From assembly GCA_903830565.1 (NCBI GenBank), contig CAIKUF010000327.1, positions 1 through 42,845 of the forward strand: a stretch of DNA of 42,845 nt, read 5' to 3'. The notes below the pieces were generated by a model that did not search any database, had not been told where the DNA came from, and was given only the letters and a program-made list of their open reading frames with translations. A program made the position numbers and the translations under genes. Shown one piece after another: positions 8,791-16,420 of this stretch; the first letter of the stretch is position 1; the number at the start of each line of letters is the position of its first letter. The DNA comes from an uncultured bacterium. GTDB taxonomy: Bacteria; Pseudomonadota; Gammaproteobacteria; Burkholderiales; Burkholderiaceae_C.

Positions 8791-10188
8791 TCAACGCGGC
8801 GTGATCTTGAAGCTGCCGTCCTTGGCGACCTCGATGTCATTGTTCAGGAACGCCGCCTTGTAGCCGGCCTCCTTGAGCTTGTGGTAGGCCATCTCGGCGC
8901 GGATGCCGGTCAGGCAATGCGTGACGATGCGCTTGTCCTTGGGCACCTCGGCCATGCGCGCGACCAGTTCTTCTTCGGGAATCAGCAGCGCACCCTTGAT
9001 CATGCCGGCGGAGGCCTCGTCGGGATTGCGCACGTCGAGGATCAGCACGTCGGCCGGCGTCTTCGTCGCCAGCGCGGTGAACTCGGCCATCGGGATGGAA
9101 CCGGCGCGCGGCTTGGGCGCGTAGGCGATCATGGTCAACGCGGGCGTGCCAGACTCGATCGGGTAGGCCGCAGCCTGCCAACCGATCATGCCCTCGTTGA
9201 GCACCATCACGTTCTGCTGCCCGGCCTTGACCAGAGCGTTTGCGACGGCCACGGCCTGCTCGCCGCCGCGACCGTCGTAGACGATCAGCGGCGCATTCAG
9301 CTTGGCCGGTGGCAGCGACTTGAGCACCGCAGCCTCCTTGCCGGCAGGGACCGATACCGCGCCCTTGATGTGCCCGCTGGTGGCATCGCCCGGCGCACGG
9401 GCGTCGATCATCACGTGCGGGATGTCGCGGTCGACATAGGCGGCCTTGACGAATGCCGGGGTCGTCACCAGGTAGTTGCGCGTCTTCCACTCGGGCTCGC
9501 CTTCGCGGTAAACGCGCAGGTTCGTGTAGCCGAGCAGCTTGGCCTTCTTCAGCGAATTGGGGCTCAGCGTGCAGGTGACGCCGCCGCAGTAGAAGACGAC
9601 GAGCTGGTTCTTGTCCTTCGGCAGCCGGTCGACGAACTTGTCGAAGCCGATGAAGGGCAGGTGGATCGCGGTCGGGATCGCGCCCTCCTGGAAGCGAACC
9701 AGCGGCCGCGAGTCGATCAGCGTGTACAGCGTGTTGGCCGGTCCCCCGGCGACCAACTTGGCCACACCGGCATAGTCGATCAGGTTGGCGGGGTCGATCT
9801 TTGCCGGCCCCTTGAAGCGAACCTCGCTCGCCACCTTGACGCCGTCCTTCTCGACGAAGGTGACCTGCACCTCGTGGCGCTTCTTGACCTCGCGCAGGTG
9901 CTCGGGCGTCTTGTCGACGCCGGCATCGATGACCTTCAGTGCCTTCGGGTCGAAGCGGAGGATCTGCGGCGTTGCCGTGCCGACGTCGATCTGCATCGAC
10001 TGCGACTTAAACGCCGCCGACTCGAAGTAGCCGCCGACCTGGTTGGGTTCCAGCTTGTGGCAGGCCGAGCACATTGCGGGCTGCGGCGGCGGTTTGGCCG
10101 TAGCGGGCGCGGCCGGGGCCGTCGGCGCCTGGGCCCAGGCGAGGTGGGAACTCAAGAGCACCGCGAAGAGTGCCGTCATGCGCATCAT
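8791..10188 (-). CDS. Exported triple rhodanese with an N-terminal c-type haem motif
   Basis: A 465-residue periplasmic protein. Residues 1-19 are a signal peptide (TALFAVLLSSHLAWA), followed by an Ala/Pro linker and MCSACHKLEPNQVGGYFES, a single CxxCH haem-attachment site (Cys40, Cys43, His44). Three rhodanese domains follow: about 140-245 with active loop YCGGVTC (Cys201), about 250-350 where the loop reads YDGRGGE and lacks cysteine (Asp305), and about 365-460 with HCLTGIR (Cys425). So two catalytic domains flank an inactive one, beside one haem. The likely role is persulfide transfer coupled to electron transfer. It is the last gene of the minus-strand molybdoenzyme operon, 33 bases after the NrfD-like gene. 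Multi-rhodanese proteins with haem motifs are, as I recall, also known near selenite/tellurite reduction genes (ExtH); that comparison is from memory. Confidence 0.88.
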   Translation of the reverse strand: MMRMTALFAVLLSSHLAWAQAPTAPAAPATAKPPPQPAMCSACHKLEPNQVGGYFESAAFKSQSMQIDVGTATPQILRFDPKALKVIDAGVDKTPEHLREVKKRHEVQVTFVEKDGVKVASEVRFKGPAKIDPANLIDYAGVAKLVAGGPANTLYTLIDSRPLVRFQEGAIPTAIHLPFIGFDKFVDRLPKDKNQLVVFYCGGVTCTLSPNSLKKAKLLGYTNLRVYREGEPEWKTRNYLVTTPAFVKAAYVDRDIPHVMIDARAPGDATSGHIKGAVSVPAGKEAAVLKSLPPAKLNAPLIVYDGRGGEQAVAVANALVKAGQQNVMVLNEGMIGWQAAAYPIESGTPALTMIAYAPKPRAGSIPMAEFTALATKTPADVLILDVRNPDEASAGMIKGALLIPEEELVARMAEVPKDKRIVTHCLTGIRAEMAYHKLKEAGYKAAFLNNDIEVAKDGSFKITPR

Positions 10189-10221
10189 GATGGGTTCGTT
10201 TCTAGAGTAGGGGAAAAGTAT

Positions 10222-11274
10222 TCAGGGGCTGAGCGCGGAAACCGGGACGACCTGGCTCATCTGTCCGGCGTTGACCATTACCCAGCGCAGCATGAAGCCC
10301 CCGGCCAGCACCAGCAGTGCCGGCGCGACGGTGTGCGCGACGCGGTGCGTGAGCTCCAGCGCCTGCCAGGCGATGGGCACGAGCAGCCCGAGCACCACGA
10401 CAACGCCCCAGAAGGGGAGCGCGAAGGGGCCGCTCATGATGAGCGACGCGGCGGCGGCATGCGACGCCGACGAGGTGTGCAGGTTTAGCACCAAGAGGCC
10501 GATCAGCACCAGTTCGACGGCCAGAAAAAGCAGATCGGCGCGGATCAGCGCATCGGCGCTGCTCTTCGCAGGGCGCTGCGGCCCGAGCGGCTGAATCATC
10601 GATGCCAGGGCGCCGCCGAGCATGCCTTGCGAAGCCGGGCCGCGCGCAAATGCTACCGAGGCAAGATGAACCATCGCGGCGCCGGCCGACAGGCCCGAGA
10701 AGAGGAACAGCGGCCCGAGAATCGCGCTGTTCCACAGCGGGCGCGCAACCATCGTGTTGAGCAGGATCCCGGTGTAGATGCCCAGGCCGATGCCCAGCAT
10801 CACGTTCGTCCATCCAAGCGCGCGCAGCCGTGCGGGCCGCTCGACGATGGCAGCGGAAAGGGTGCGAGTGACGGGCAGCTTCTCGCCCAACCACGGCCAG
10901 GTCTCGGGCAGGCGGATCAGCGCCGATACAAGCAGCACGCCATAGACGACGATCAGCACCCACGACCCCCACGACATCGGCGACGTCCACTGGAAAGTCG
11001 TAAAGATCCGCCAGACGTAGAGGCGGTGCGAGAGGTCGAGCAAGAGCGCGAGCATGCCGACGTTCATCAGCACGAAGCCCAGCAGCGGCGTCTGCATCGA
11101 AAAGAAGGCCTTGCTGTCCTCTCCCTTGGCGATGCGCAGCATCGCCAAGCCGGCGAGCACCATCATGCCGGCGACGACGCCGCCGAAAAAGAGGTAGACC
11201 GGAATCTCCCAACTCCAGACCGCAAGTTGCGGGTCGATGAGCGGGTTGTGACGCGTGGTGGTGATCTCGAACAT
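10222..11274 (-). CDS. NrfD/PsrC-like quinone-linked membrane subunit of the molybdoenzyme
   Basis: The membrane anchor of a molybdopterin complex, 350 residues with eight to nine helices. It opens with the NrfD/PsrC signature WSWEIPVYLFFGGVVAGMM (residues 20-38), then GFVLMNVGMLALLLDLSHRL and later GWTNVMLGIGLGIYTGILLN. Such subunits exchange electrons with quinones without haem. It follows the four-cluster ferredoxin subunit by 13 bases, giving the order catalytic - FeS - anchor - triple rhodanese. The direction of electron flow (polysulfide reduction as in PsrABC, or sulfite/sulfide oxidation as in SoeABC) cannot be read from the anchor. Confidence 0.9.
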   Translation of the reverse strand: MFEITTTRHNPLIDPQLAVWSWEIPVYLFFGGVVAGMMVLAGLAMLRIAKGEDSKAFFSMQTPLLGFVLMNVGMLALLLDLSHRLYVWRIFTTFQWTSPMSWGSWVLIVVYGVLLVSALIRLPETWPWLGEKLPVTRTLSAAIVERPARLRALGWTNVMLGIGLGIYTGILLNTMVARPLWNSAILGPLFLFSGLSAGAAMVHLASVAFARGPASQGMLGGALASMIQPLGPQRPAKSSADALIRADLLFLAVELVLIGLLVLNLHTSSASHAAAASLIMSGPFALPFWGVVVVLGLLVPIAWQALELTHRVAHTVAPALLVLAGGFMLRWVMVNAGQMSQVVPVSALSP

Positions 11275-11287
11275 GGCGTCGCGTTCC

Positions 11288-11827
11288 TCAGGTCAGGTAG
11301 ACGACGCGCGGCCCGGTGCCGGCCTCGCGCAGCAGCGTATGGTTGCTGCGCGAGCGCAGCAACCGGCTGACGGCGCTCTTCGGATCGTCGAGATCGCCGA
11401 AGGTCATGCAGTGCGTCGGGCAGACCGACACGCAGGCTGGATCGAGGTCGTCTTTCACCCGGTGTGCGCAGAAGGTGCACTTATCGACATAGCCCTCGGG
11501 GTGCACATAGCGCGCCCCGTACGGGCAGGCCGCGATGCAGGCCTTGCAGCCGATGCACTTGCCGGCCGTCACCTGCACGGTCTTGCCGACCTCCTCGACG
11601 TGGCTGGCGCCCGTCGGGCAGCAATCCACGCACGGCGAGTTGTCGCAGTGGTTGCAGCGCTCGGAGCGGATTTCCATCGCCAACTGCGGGAACTCTCCGC
11701 GGAGCTCGGTCACGATCCAATCGCGGCAGTAGCCGCGGGGCACGTCGTTCTCGGTTTGGCAGGCTACAACGCAATCCATGCAGCCCACGCACTTGCGGGT
11801 ATCGATGACCATTCCAAAGCGGGGCAT
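11288..11827 (-). CDS. Four-cluster 4Fe-4S electron-transfer subunit (PsrB/PhsB/SoeB-like)
   Basis: A 179-residue iron-sulfur subunit with 16 cluster cysteines in four sets: CVGCMDCVVAC, CNHCDNSPCVDCCP, CIGCKACIAACPYGA, and CTFCAH with a later CVSVCPTHC. The layout is that of DmsB/PsrB proteins, which carry electrons from the molybdenum site to the membrane anchor. There is no Tat or Sec signal, as expected for a partner that is co-exported with the Tat-tagged catalytic subunit. Its ATG comes one base after the catalytic subunit's stop, so translation is coupled. Length is at the short end of the family (usually 180-240). Confidence 0.92.
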   Translation of the reverse strand: MPRFGMVIDTRKCVGCMDCVVACQTENDVPRGYCRDWIVTELRGEFPQLAMEIRSERCNHCDNSPCVDCCPTGASHVEEVGKTVQVTAGKCIGCKACIAACPYGARYVHPEGYVDKCTFCAHRVKDDLDPACVSVCPTHCMTFGDLDDPKSAVSRLLRSRSNHTLLREAGTGPRVVYLT

Positions 11828-11828
11828 G

Positions 11829-14027
11829 TCATGCCTCCTTCACCAAGGTCACGAAGTTGCCGTGGATGCTGGTGCTGCCCATCAGCGGGTCGGTCGCGTA
11901 GCGCGTGTTGAGGCCCGCTGCGCTGGCGCCCCTGAGATAAGCGCCCTTGAGCATCTTGTTGTTGAGGCCGAAGCCGTACACCATGTAGACGCAGTCCTCG
12001 CGGATCCGCTGCGTCGCCTTGACGCGGATGCGGTTGCTGACCGCGCCGTCCTGATTCTTCAGCGTCACGTACTCGCGGTTCTTCAGGCCAAGCCGCGCGG
12101 CAGTGGCGCTGTTGACCCAGATTTCGTTTTCGCTCATCGCATCGCGCAGGAGCGGGTTGCTCTGCGTGCGCGTGAAGGTATGCACCGGCGCACGCCCGGT
12201 GATGAGGCGCAGGTAGCCCGCGGGCGCCAGCGGATGCTCGGTGTACTTGGGCACCGGGTCGAACCCGGCTTGGGCGAGGCGTTCGGACCAGAACTCGACC
12301 TTGCCGGACGGCGTATCGAACGTCAGATCGAGCCCGGTCTCGACCGTGATCGGATGCGGTTTGCCCATGATGACGCCGTCTTTCTTGAGCGTCTCCCAGC
12401 TGTAGCCCGACTTCTCGACGCGGTAGGAAAGGTATTCCTCCATGTCCTTGAACGGCATGCACGCGCCGATGCCCAGCTTCTCGGCCAACTGCTTGGCGAT
12501 CCACCAGGCCGGCTTCTGGTCGTGCGGCGGCGCGATCACCGGCTGACGCAGCGACGTCCAGCCGACACGCCCGAAGCCGACCAGCAGATCGTCGTGGCGT
12601 TCGAGGAAGGTGGTGTCCGGCAGGACCACATCGGCATAACCTGCAATCTCGCTCGGGATGGTCTCGCAGACGACGAGCAGATCGAGCTTGTCGATCGCCT
12701 TGAGCGTCTCTCGTGGGTCCGGCAGAGCCTGCAGGATGTTCGTCGAATAGACGAACCAGCTCTTGATCGGATAGGGCTTGCCCGACAGCGTGGCATCACG
12801 GATGCTCGTCGTGATGCCTTCGTCGGCGAACGGATATTGCGCGCCGTCCGAGCCGTCGGCCTTGGGCTTTTCCGACTTCGGATACGCGGGCAGCGGATAG
12901 GGCGCGATCTTCATTCCCGCCGAGACGAAAAGCCCGCCCTTGCGGCCCCAGTTGCCGAGCAGCCCCGAAAGCAGCGCGATCGCGCGGCTGCGCTGGGCAT
13001 CGTCGCCGTACCAGTTGACACGCCGGCCCGGGTGGATGATGGTTGCCGGGCGATGGCGCGCGAACTCGCGCGCGGCGGCACGGATCAGGTCGGCTGAAAC
13101 GCCCGTACGCTCCGCCGCCCACTCGGGCGTGTAGCCCTTGATCTCCGCAACGAACTTGTCGAAGCCGTGGCCGTAGGTCTCGACGAAGGCCTTGTCGTAA
13201 CGCCCCTCGCTGACCAGCAGGTTCATCCACGCGAGCAGCAGCGCGAGGTCGGTGCCGGGCTTGACGGGCAGCCAATACTTGGCCTTGCTCGCGGCGACAG
13301 AGAAGCGTGGGTCGACGACGATGACCGGCACCCTGCGCTCAACCGCCTTGGCGAACTCCTGCACCTGCGAGTTGTGCATGTTCTCGCCCAGGTGCGAGCC
13401 GATCAGCACCAGGCAATCGGTGTTCTCGATGTCGGTCGGCTCGGGCGAGCCCAGGCCGCTGCCGAAGGTCAACTGAAAGCCTGCGTCGCGGGCGCCGCGG
13501 CATTGGGCGTACGACGGCCCCGCGTAGTTGATGACGCCGTAGCTTTTGAGCACGTGCTGGATGAAGCGCTGCCCGAAACCGTGGTTGAAGAGGGCGATCG
13601 ACTCGGCGCCATGATCGGCCTTGATCTTGCCCATGCGCTGCGCGATGTAGGCCAGCGCTTCGTCCCAACTTGCGGTCTTCCACTCTTCCTTGCCGCGCGC
13701 ACCGACACGAATCAACGGCTGGCGCAGCCGGTCCGGGTCGTAGTAGGCGCCGACAGCGCCAGTGCCGCGTGGGCACAGCCGGCCGTGGCACTGCGGATCC
13801 TTCGGGTTGCCTTCGAACTTCCAGAGCTTGCCGTCGCGGATATGCGCGATGCCGCCGCAGCGCCAGAAGCACATCTCGCAGAACGTGGGAGTCGTTACCA
13901 CGGCGCCGGTATATTCCTGCGCGCCCTTGGCCGCGCCGATCAGCGGCGACCACCCGGAAGCGGCGACCGCGCCGCCGAAGGTGGCGGCCGAGACCTTTAG
14001 AAAGCGCCTGCGCGACACGTGTTCCAT
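11829..14027 (-). CDS. Tat-exported molybdopterin oxidoreductase catalytic subunit (PsrA/PhsA-like)
   Basis: The catalytic subunit of a DMSO-reductase-family enzyme, 732 residues. The N terminus is a twin-arginine signal (SRRRFLKVSAATFGGAVAAS). A 4Fe-4S motif follows at Cys50, Cys53, Cys57 and Cys85 (CEMCFWRC to CPRG). The likely molybdenum ligand is Cys176 in GPSYAQCRGARD; cysteine at this site is shared by polysulfide, thiosulfate and tetrathionate reductases. Later segments (CETIPSEIAGYADVVLPDTT and TGRAPVHTFTRTQSNP) bind the two pterins. ATG 14027 is chosen over longer starts because it puts the Tat motif at residues 5-10. Neighbours (rhodaneses, YeeE, CsoR-like) argue for a sulfane-sulfur or polysulfide substrate. 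It is the first gene of the operon, with a palindromic operator upstream. Confidence 0.92.
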   Translation of the reverse strand: MEHVSRRRFLKVSAATFGGAVAASGWSPLIGAAKGAQEYTGAVVTTPTFCEMCFWRCGGIAHIRDGKLWKFEGNPKDPQCHGRLCPRGTGAVGAYYDPDRLRQPLIRVGARGKEEWKTASWDEALAYIAQRMGKIKADHGAESIALFNHGFGQRFIQHVLKSYGVINYAGPSYAQCRGARDAGFQLTFGSGLGSPEPTDIENTDCLVLIGSHLGENMHNSQVQEFAKAVERRVPVIVVDPRFSVAASKAKYWLPVKPGTDLALLLAWMNLLVSEGRYDKAFVETYGHGFDKFVAEIKGYTPEWAAERTGVSADLIRAAAREFARHRPATIIHPGRRVNWYGDDAQRSRAIALLSGLLGNWGRKGGLFVSAGMKIAPYPLPAYPKSEKPKADGSDGAQYPFADEGITTSIRDATLSGKPYPIKSWFVYSTNILQALPDPRETLKAIDKLDLLVVCETIPSEIAGYADVVLPDTTFLERHDDLLVGFGRVGWTSLRQPVIAPPHDQKPAWWIAKQLAEKLGIGACMPFKDMEEYLSYRVEKSGYSWETLKKDGVIMGKPHPITVETGLDLTFDTPSGKVEFWSERLAQAGFDPVPKYTEHPLAPAGYLRLITGRAPVHTFTRTQSNPLLRDAMSENEIWVNSATAARLGLKNREYVTLKNQDGAVSNRIRVKATQRIREDCVYMVYGFGLNNKMLKGAYLRGASAAGLNTRYATDPLMGSTSIHGNFVTLVKEA

Positions 14028-14097
14028 GACTTGCCCTTCCAGCGCCAGTGCTGTCACCAACACCGGCCAGTATCGTCGCCCAACCTAGCCGCGACTG

Positions 14098-14113
14098 ATA
14101 CCCCATAGGGTAC
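14098..14113. promoter_or_regulatory. Putative CsoR/CstR-type operator (ATAC-CCCATAGG-GTAC)
   Basis: GATACCC-CATA-GGGTACC is a seven-base-arm palindrome with one mismatch, C-tract then G-tract, lying 71 bases upstream of the molybdoenzyme start codon and 195 bases before the divergent CsoR-like gene. Operators of this shape are the known targets of CsoR/CstR/RcnR-type tetramers. It matches the second site at 8347-8362 in arm sequence and in the eight-base centre. Confidence 0.65.
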
Positions 14114-14307
14114 CAGTCCATACGCGCCGTTCAAATGATTCAGATCAACTGTCGCGCGCATGTGGCGGCGATCTGCGGAAGTTGCCGGCCGCTGCGTGCA
14201 GCCCAAAGAAGGGGCTGTAGTAGGATGGAAACTGTGGCACTTGACGGCATCGAGTGAAACCCGTCGAAAGCTTCGCGTGCCGGCTGAGCGCACCTGGAAA
14301 CCGCATC

Positions 14308-14598
14308 ATGACCATGCTGACCAACGAGGAGCACCGCACCGATCTGCTGAACCGACTCAAGCGGGCTGAGGGTCAGTTGCGCGGCGTGCAGCGAATGATC
14401 ACTGAAGGCGAGCCTTGCCTGGATGTGGTTGGGCAGATGGTCGCTGCGCGCAAGGCGCTTGACAGCGCCTACGTGCGCATGACGGTGTGCTATCTGCGGC
14501 AGGAAGTGCAGTCGCGCCTGGGCGTCGACAAGCGCAAGGAAGCGGCATTCGACGGCCTGCTCGACGACATGCAGGCGATCCTCGGCAAGGTCAGGTAG
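14308..14598 (+). CDS. CsoR/CstR/FrmR-family transcriptional repressor, atypical sensor residues
   Basis: A 96-residue all-helical regulator of the CsoR/RcnR/FrmR/CstR family (DUF156). It has the usual NRLKRAEGQLRGVQRMI helix and GEPCLDVVGQMVAARKALDS with the conserved sensor Cys37. In the copper sensor CsoR the other ligands are a His and a Cys, 25 and 29 residues later; in CstR a second Cys sits 29 later. Here those positions are Tyr62 and Glu66, and a second cysteine stands at 61 (TVCYLRQ), 24 after the first. Copper sensing is therefore unlikely; a two-thiol persulfide or aldehyde sensor is more plausible (inference). It is divergent from the molybdoenzyme operon with a matching palindrome between them. 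ATG 14308 has only a weak ribosome site; ATG 14314 is an alternative. Confidence 0.85.
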   Translation: MTMLTNEEHRTDLLNRLKRAEGQLRGVQRMITEGEPCLDVVGQMVAARKALDSAYVRMTVCYLRQEVQSRLGVDKRKEAAFDGLLDDMQAILGKVR

Positions 14599-14882
14599 CT
14601 GTAGACAGATCGCCCGCGGCGCCTGCGTCAGCGCTTCTCAGGCGAGGCTTTGCGTACGTCACATACGCTCGCATTGGCAGCGGTCGAGCAGTGCCAGCAT
14701 TGACTCGACACAAACCCGTAGGAGTATTCACGCACCACAGCCGCGCCGTGGATCGGCGAAGGCCATGACGCCTCTTGGCGATGGTCGCGCAAGGTCTTCA
14801 CTACGCCGCCCAACGACCTGGCTCCAGGCAAGCATGCCGCTTCACCAGATACCCCCGCCCTACACTTCCGACGGGGAGAACG

Positions 14883-16229
14883 ATGCGTTCGGCACGACAC
14901 TTTCAGATTCGACATCTTGCACTGACCCCGCTGTGCCTGCTCCTGGCCGGCACTGCGGCACACGCCACCGACGGCTTCTTCGCCAACGGCTATGGCCTGA
15001 AGTCCGTCGGTATGGGCGGCGCGGCCGTCGCGGTGGCCCAGGAACCGTTCGGCGGCGCCGTGAACCCCGGTGCGATGAGCTTCCTCGACAGCCAGTGGCA
15101 ACTTGGCGTGAGTTGGTTCAGCCCCGACCGCAGCGCGTCGCGGACGGGCTCGGGTCCGGCAGGCATCGACGGCAGCGCGACGAGCGGCAGCACGAACCTC
15201 TTCATTCCCGAGTTCGCAGTCAACTGGAAGTACCGGCCCGACCTGGCTTTCGGGTTGTCCGTGTTCGGCAACGGCGGCATGAACACCAACTATCCCGGCG
15301 GGCAGATTCCAGCGGCGAGTGCCTGTGCGTCGTTCAACCCGACTTCGGGTCCGTACAACCTGCTGTGCGGCAACGGCAATCTGGGCATCGATTTGACGCA
15401 ACTGATGATCGCGCCGTACGCATCCTGGCAGTTCACGAAGAGCCATTCGATAGGGCTGGCGCCGGTCATTGCCTATCAACGTTTCAAGGCCGAAGGCCTG
15501 CAGGCGTTCGACAATCCGACGCTCTCCACCAGCATGGGCAGCGTGACCAACAACCGCTACGACAGCTCTTGGGGCGTCGGTGCGCGCATCGGCTATATGG
15601 GCGAATTCAGCAAGGAACTCGCGTTCGGCGTCGCCTACGCGACCAAGATCGGCATGGGCGACTTCAAGGATTACAAGGGCCTTTTCGCCCAAGGCGGTGG
15701 GTTCGACATCCCGTCGAACTTCACCATTGGCGTCGCGCTGAGGCCGACCGACAAGTGGCTGCTCGCGGTCGACTTCGAGCGGATCATGTACACCGATTCC
15801 GCCTCGATCAGCAACTCCAGTTCGCTGATCGGCAACTGCGCCGGCGGCCAGACCAGCGCCTGCCTCGGTGGCAGCGACGGCGCCGGCTTCGGATGGCAGG
15901 ACATCAACGTCTGGAAGCTCGGCGTGCAATACGCGTTGAACGACCAATGGACGCTGCGCGGTGGCTACAAGCATTCGGGCAACCCGATACGGTCGCAGGA
16001 CGTGACGTTCAATATCCTCGCGCCCGGGGTCGTGCAGAACCAGTGGACGCTCGGCGCGACGTGGGAGATCGACCCGCAGTCGGAGATCACCGGCGCCTTC
16101 ATGGTCGCGCAGAACCACTCGGTGACCGGGCCCAGCTTGTTCGTCGGCTTCGGCGCGCCGGCGACGACGACGGAGACGATCTCGATGAAGGAGTACCAGT
16201 TGGGGATCGCCTACTCCCGCAAGTTCTGA
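14883..16229 (+). CDS. FadL/OmpP1/TodX-family outer-membrane channel
   Basis: A 448-residue outer-membrane beta-barrel for hydrophobic substrates. The ATG follows GGGGAG at a normal distance. Residues 1-28 are a signal peptide (ALTPLCLLLAGTAAHA), and the mature protein starts ATDGFFANGYGLKSVGMGGA, the N-terminal hatch typical of FadL relatives, followed by alternating strands and a terminal aromatic Phe (AYSRKF), as in outer-membrane barrels. FadL imports long-chain fatty acids, and relatives pass aromatic compounds. Next to a sulfur cluster a role in moving hydrophobic sulfur or polysulfide across the outer membrane is conceivable but unproven. No fatty-acid or aromatic catabolic gene is adjacent. 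Three possible hairpins follow before the multihaem cytochrome gene. Confidence 0.88.
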   Translation: MRSARHFQIRHLALTPLCLLLAGTAAHATDGFFANGYGLKSVGMGGAAVAVAQEPFGGAVNPGAMSFLDSQWQLGVSWFSPDRSASRTGSGPAGIDGSATSGSTNLFIPEFAVNWKYRPDLAFGLSVFGNGGMNTNYPGGQIPAASACASFNPTSGPYNLLCGNGNLGIDLTQLMIAPYASWQFTKSHSIGLAPVIAYQRFKAEGLQAFDNPTLSTSMGSVTNNRYDSSWGVGARIGYMGEFSKELAFGVAYATKIGMGDFKDYKGLFAQGGGFDIPSNFTIGVALRPTDKWLLAVDFERIMYTDSASISNSSSLIGNCAGGQTSACLGGSDGAGFGWQDINVWKLGVQYALNDQWTLRGGYKHSGNPIRSQDVTFNILAPGVVQNQWTLGATWEIDPQSEITGAFMVAQNHSVTGPSLFVGFGAPATTTETISMKEYQLGIAYSRKF

Positions 16230-16249
16230 TCTGATCGACTGCACTCTCG

Positions 16250-16419
16250 CCGAGCATGGCTGTTGCAGGAGTAGCCTTGCGACCGCGGCGGCGCATGCTC
16301 GGGATCGCCCGAACGGCCTTCGCGACGGACAATGCGCGAAGGTCGAGGAAGGTCATTCCTCGAATCCGACCGATGATGCGCAAGCCGGCCGAAATGCGAG
16401 TCCGATAAGCCAGGCTTGC
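16250..16419 (+). promoter_or_regulatory. Chain of stem-loops in the leader of the multihaem cytochrome gene
   Basis: The 191-base gap between the FadL-like gene and the cytochrome gene holds four inverted repeats in a row: CCGAGCATG/CATGCTCGG (16250-16258, 16294-16302), CCTTCGCG/CGCGAAGG (16317-16324, 16335-16342), CGAGGAA/TTCCTCG (16344-16350, 16356-16362) and GCAAGCC/GGCTTGC (16380-16386, 16413-16419). The last right arm ends one base before the start codon and covers the only Shine-Dalgarno-like bases. None has a T run, so they look like leader structure rather than simple terminators. Confidence 0.5.
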
Positions 16420-16420
16420 G

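Noticed and set aside
14853-14875. A third CsoR-type operator (ATACCCCC) before the FadL-like gene
   Set aside because: Only the left half matches; there is no GTAT/GTAC arm at the right spacing.
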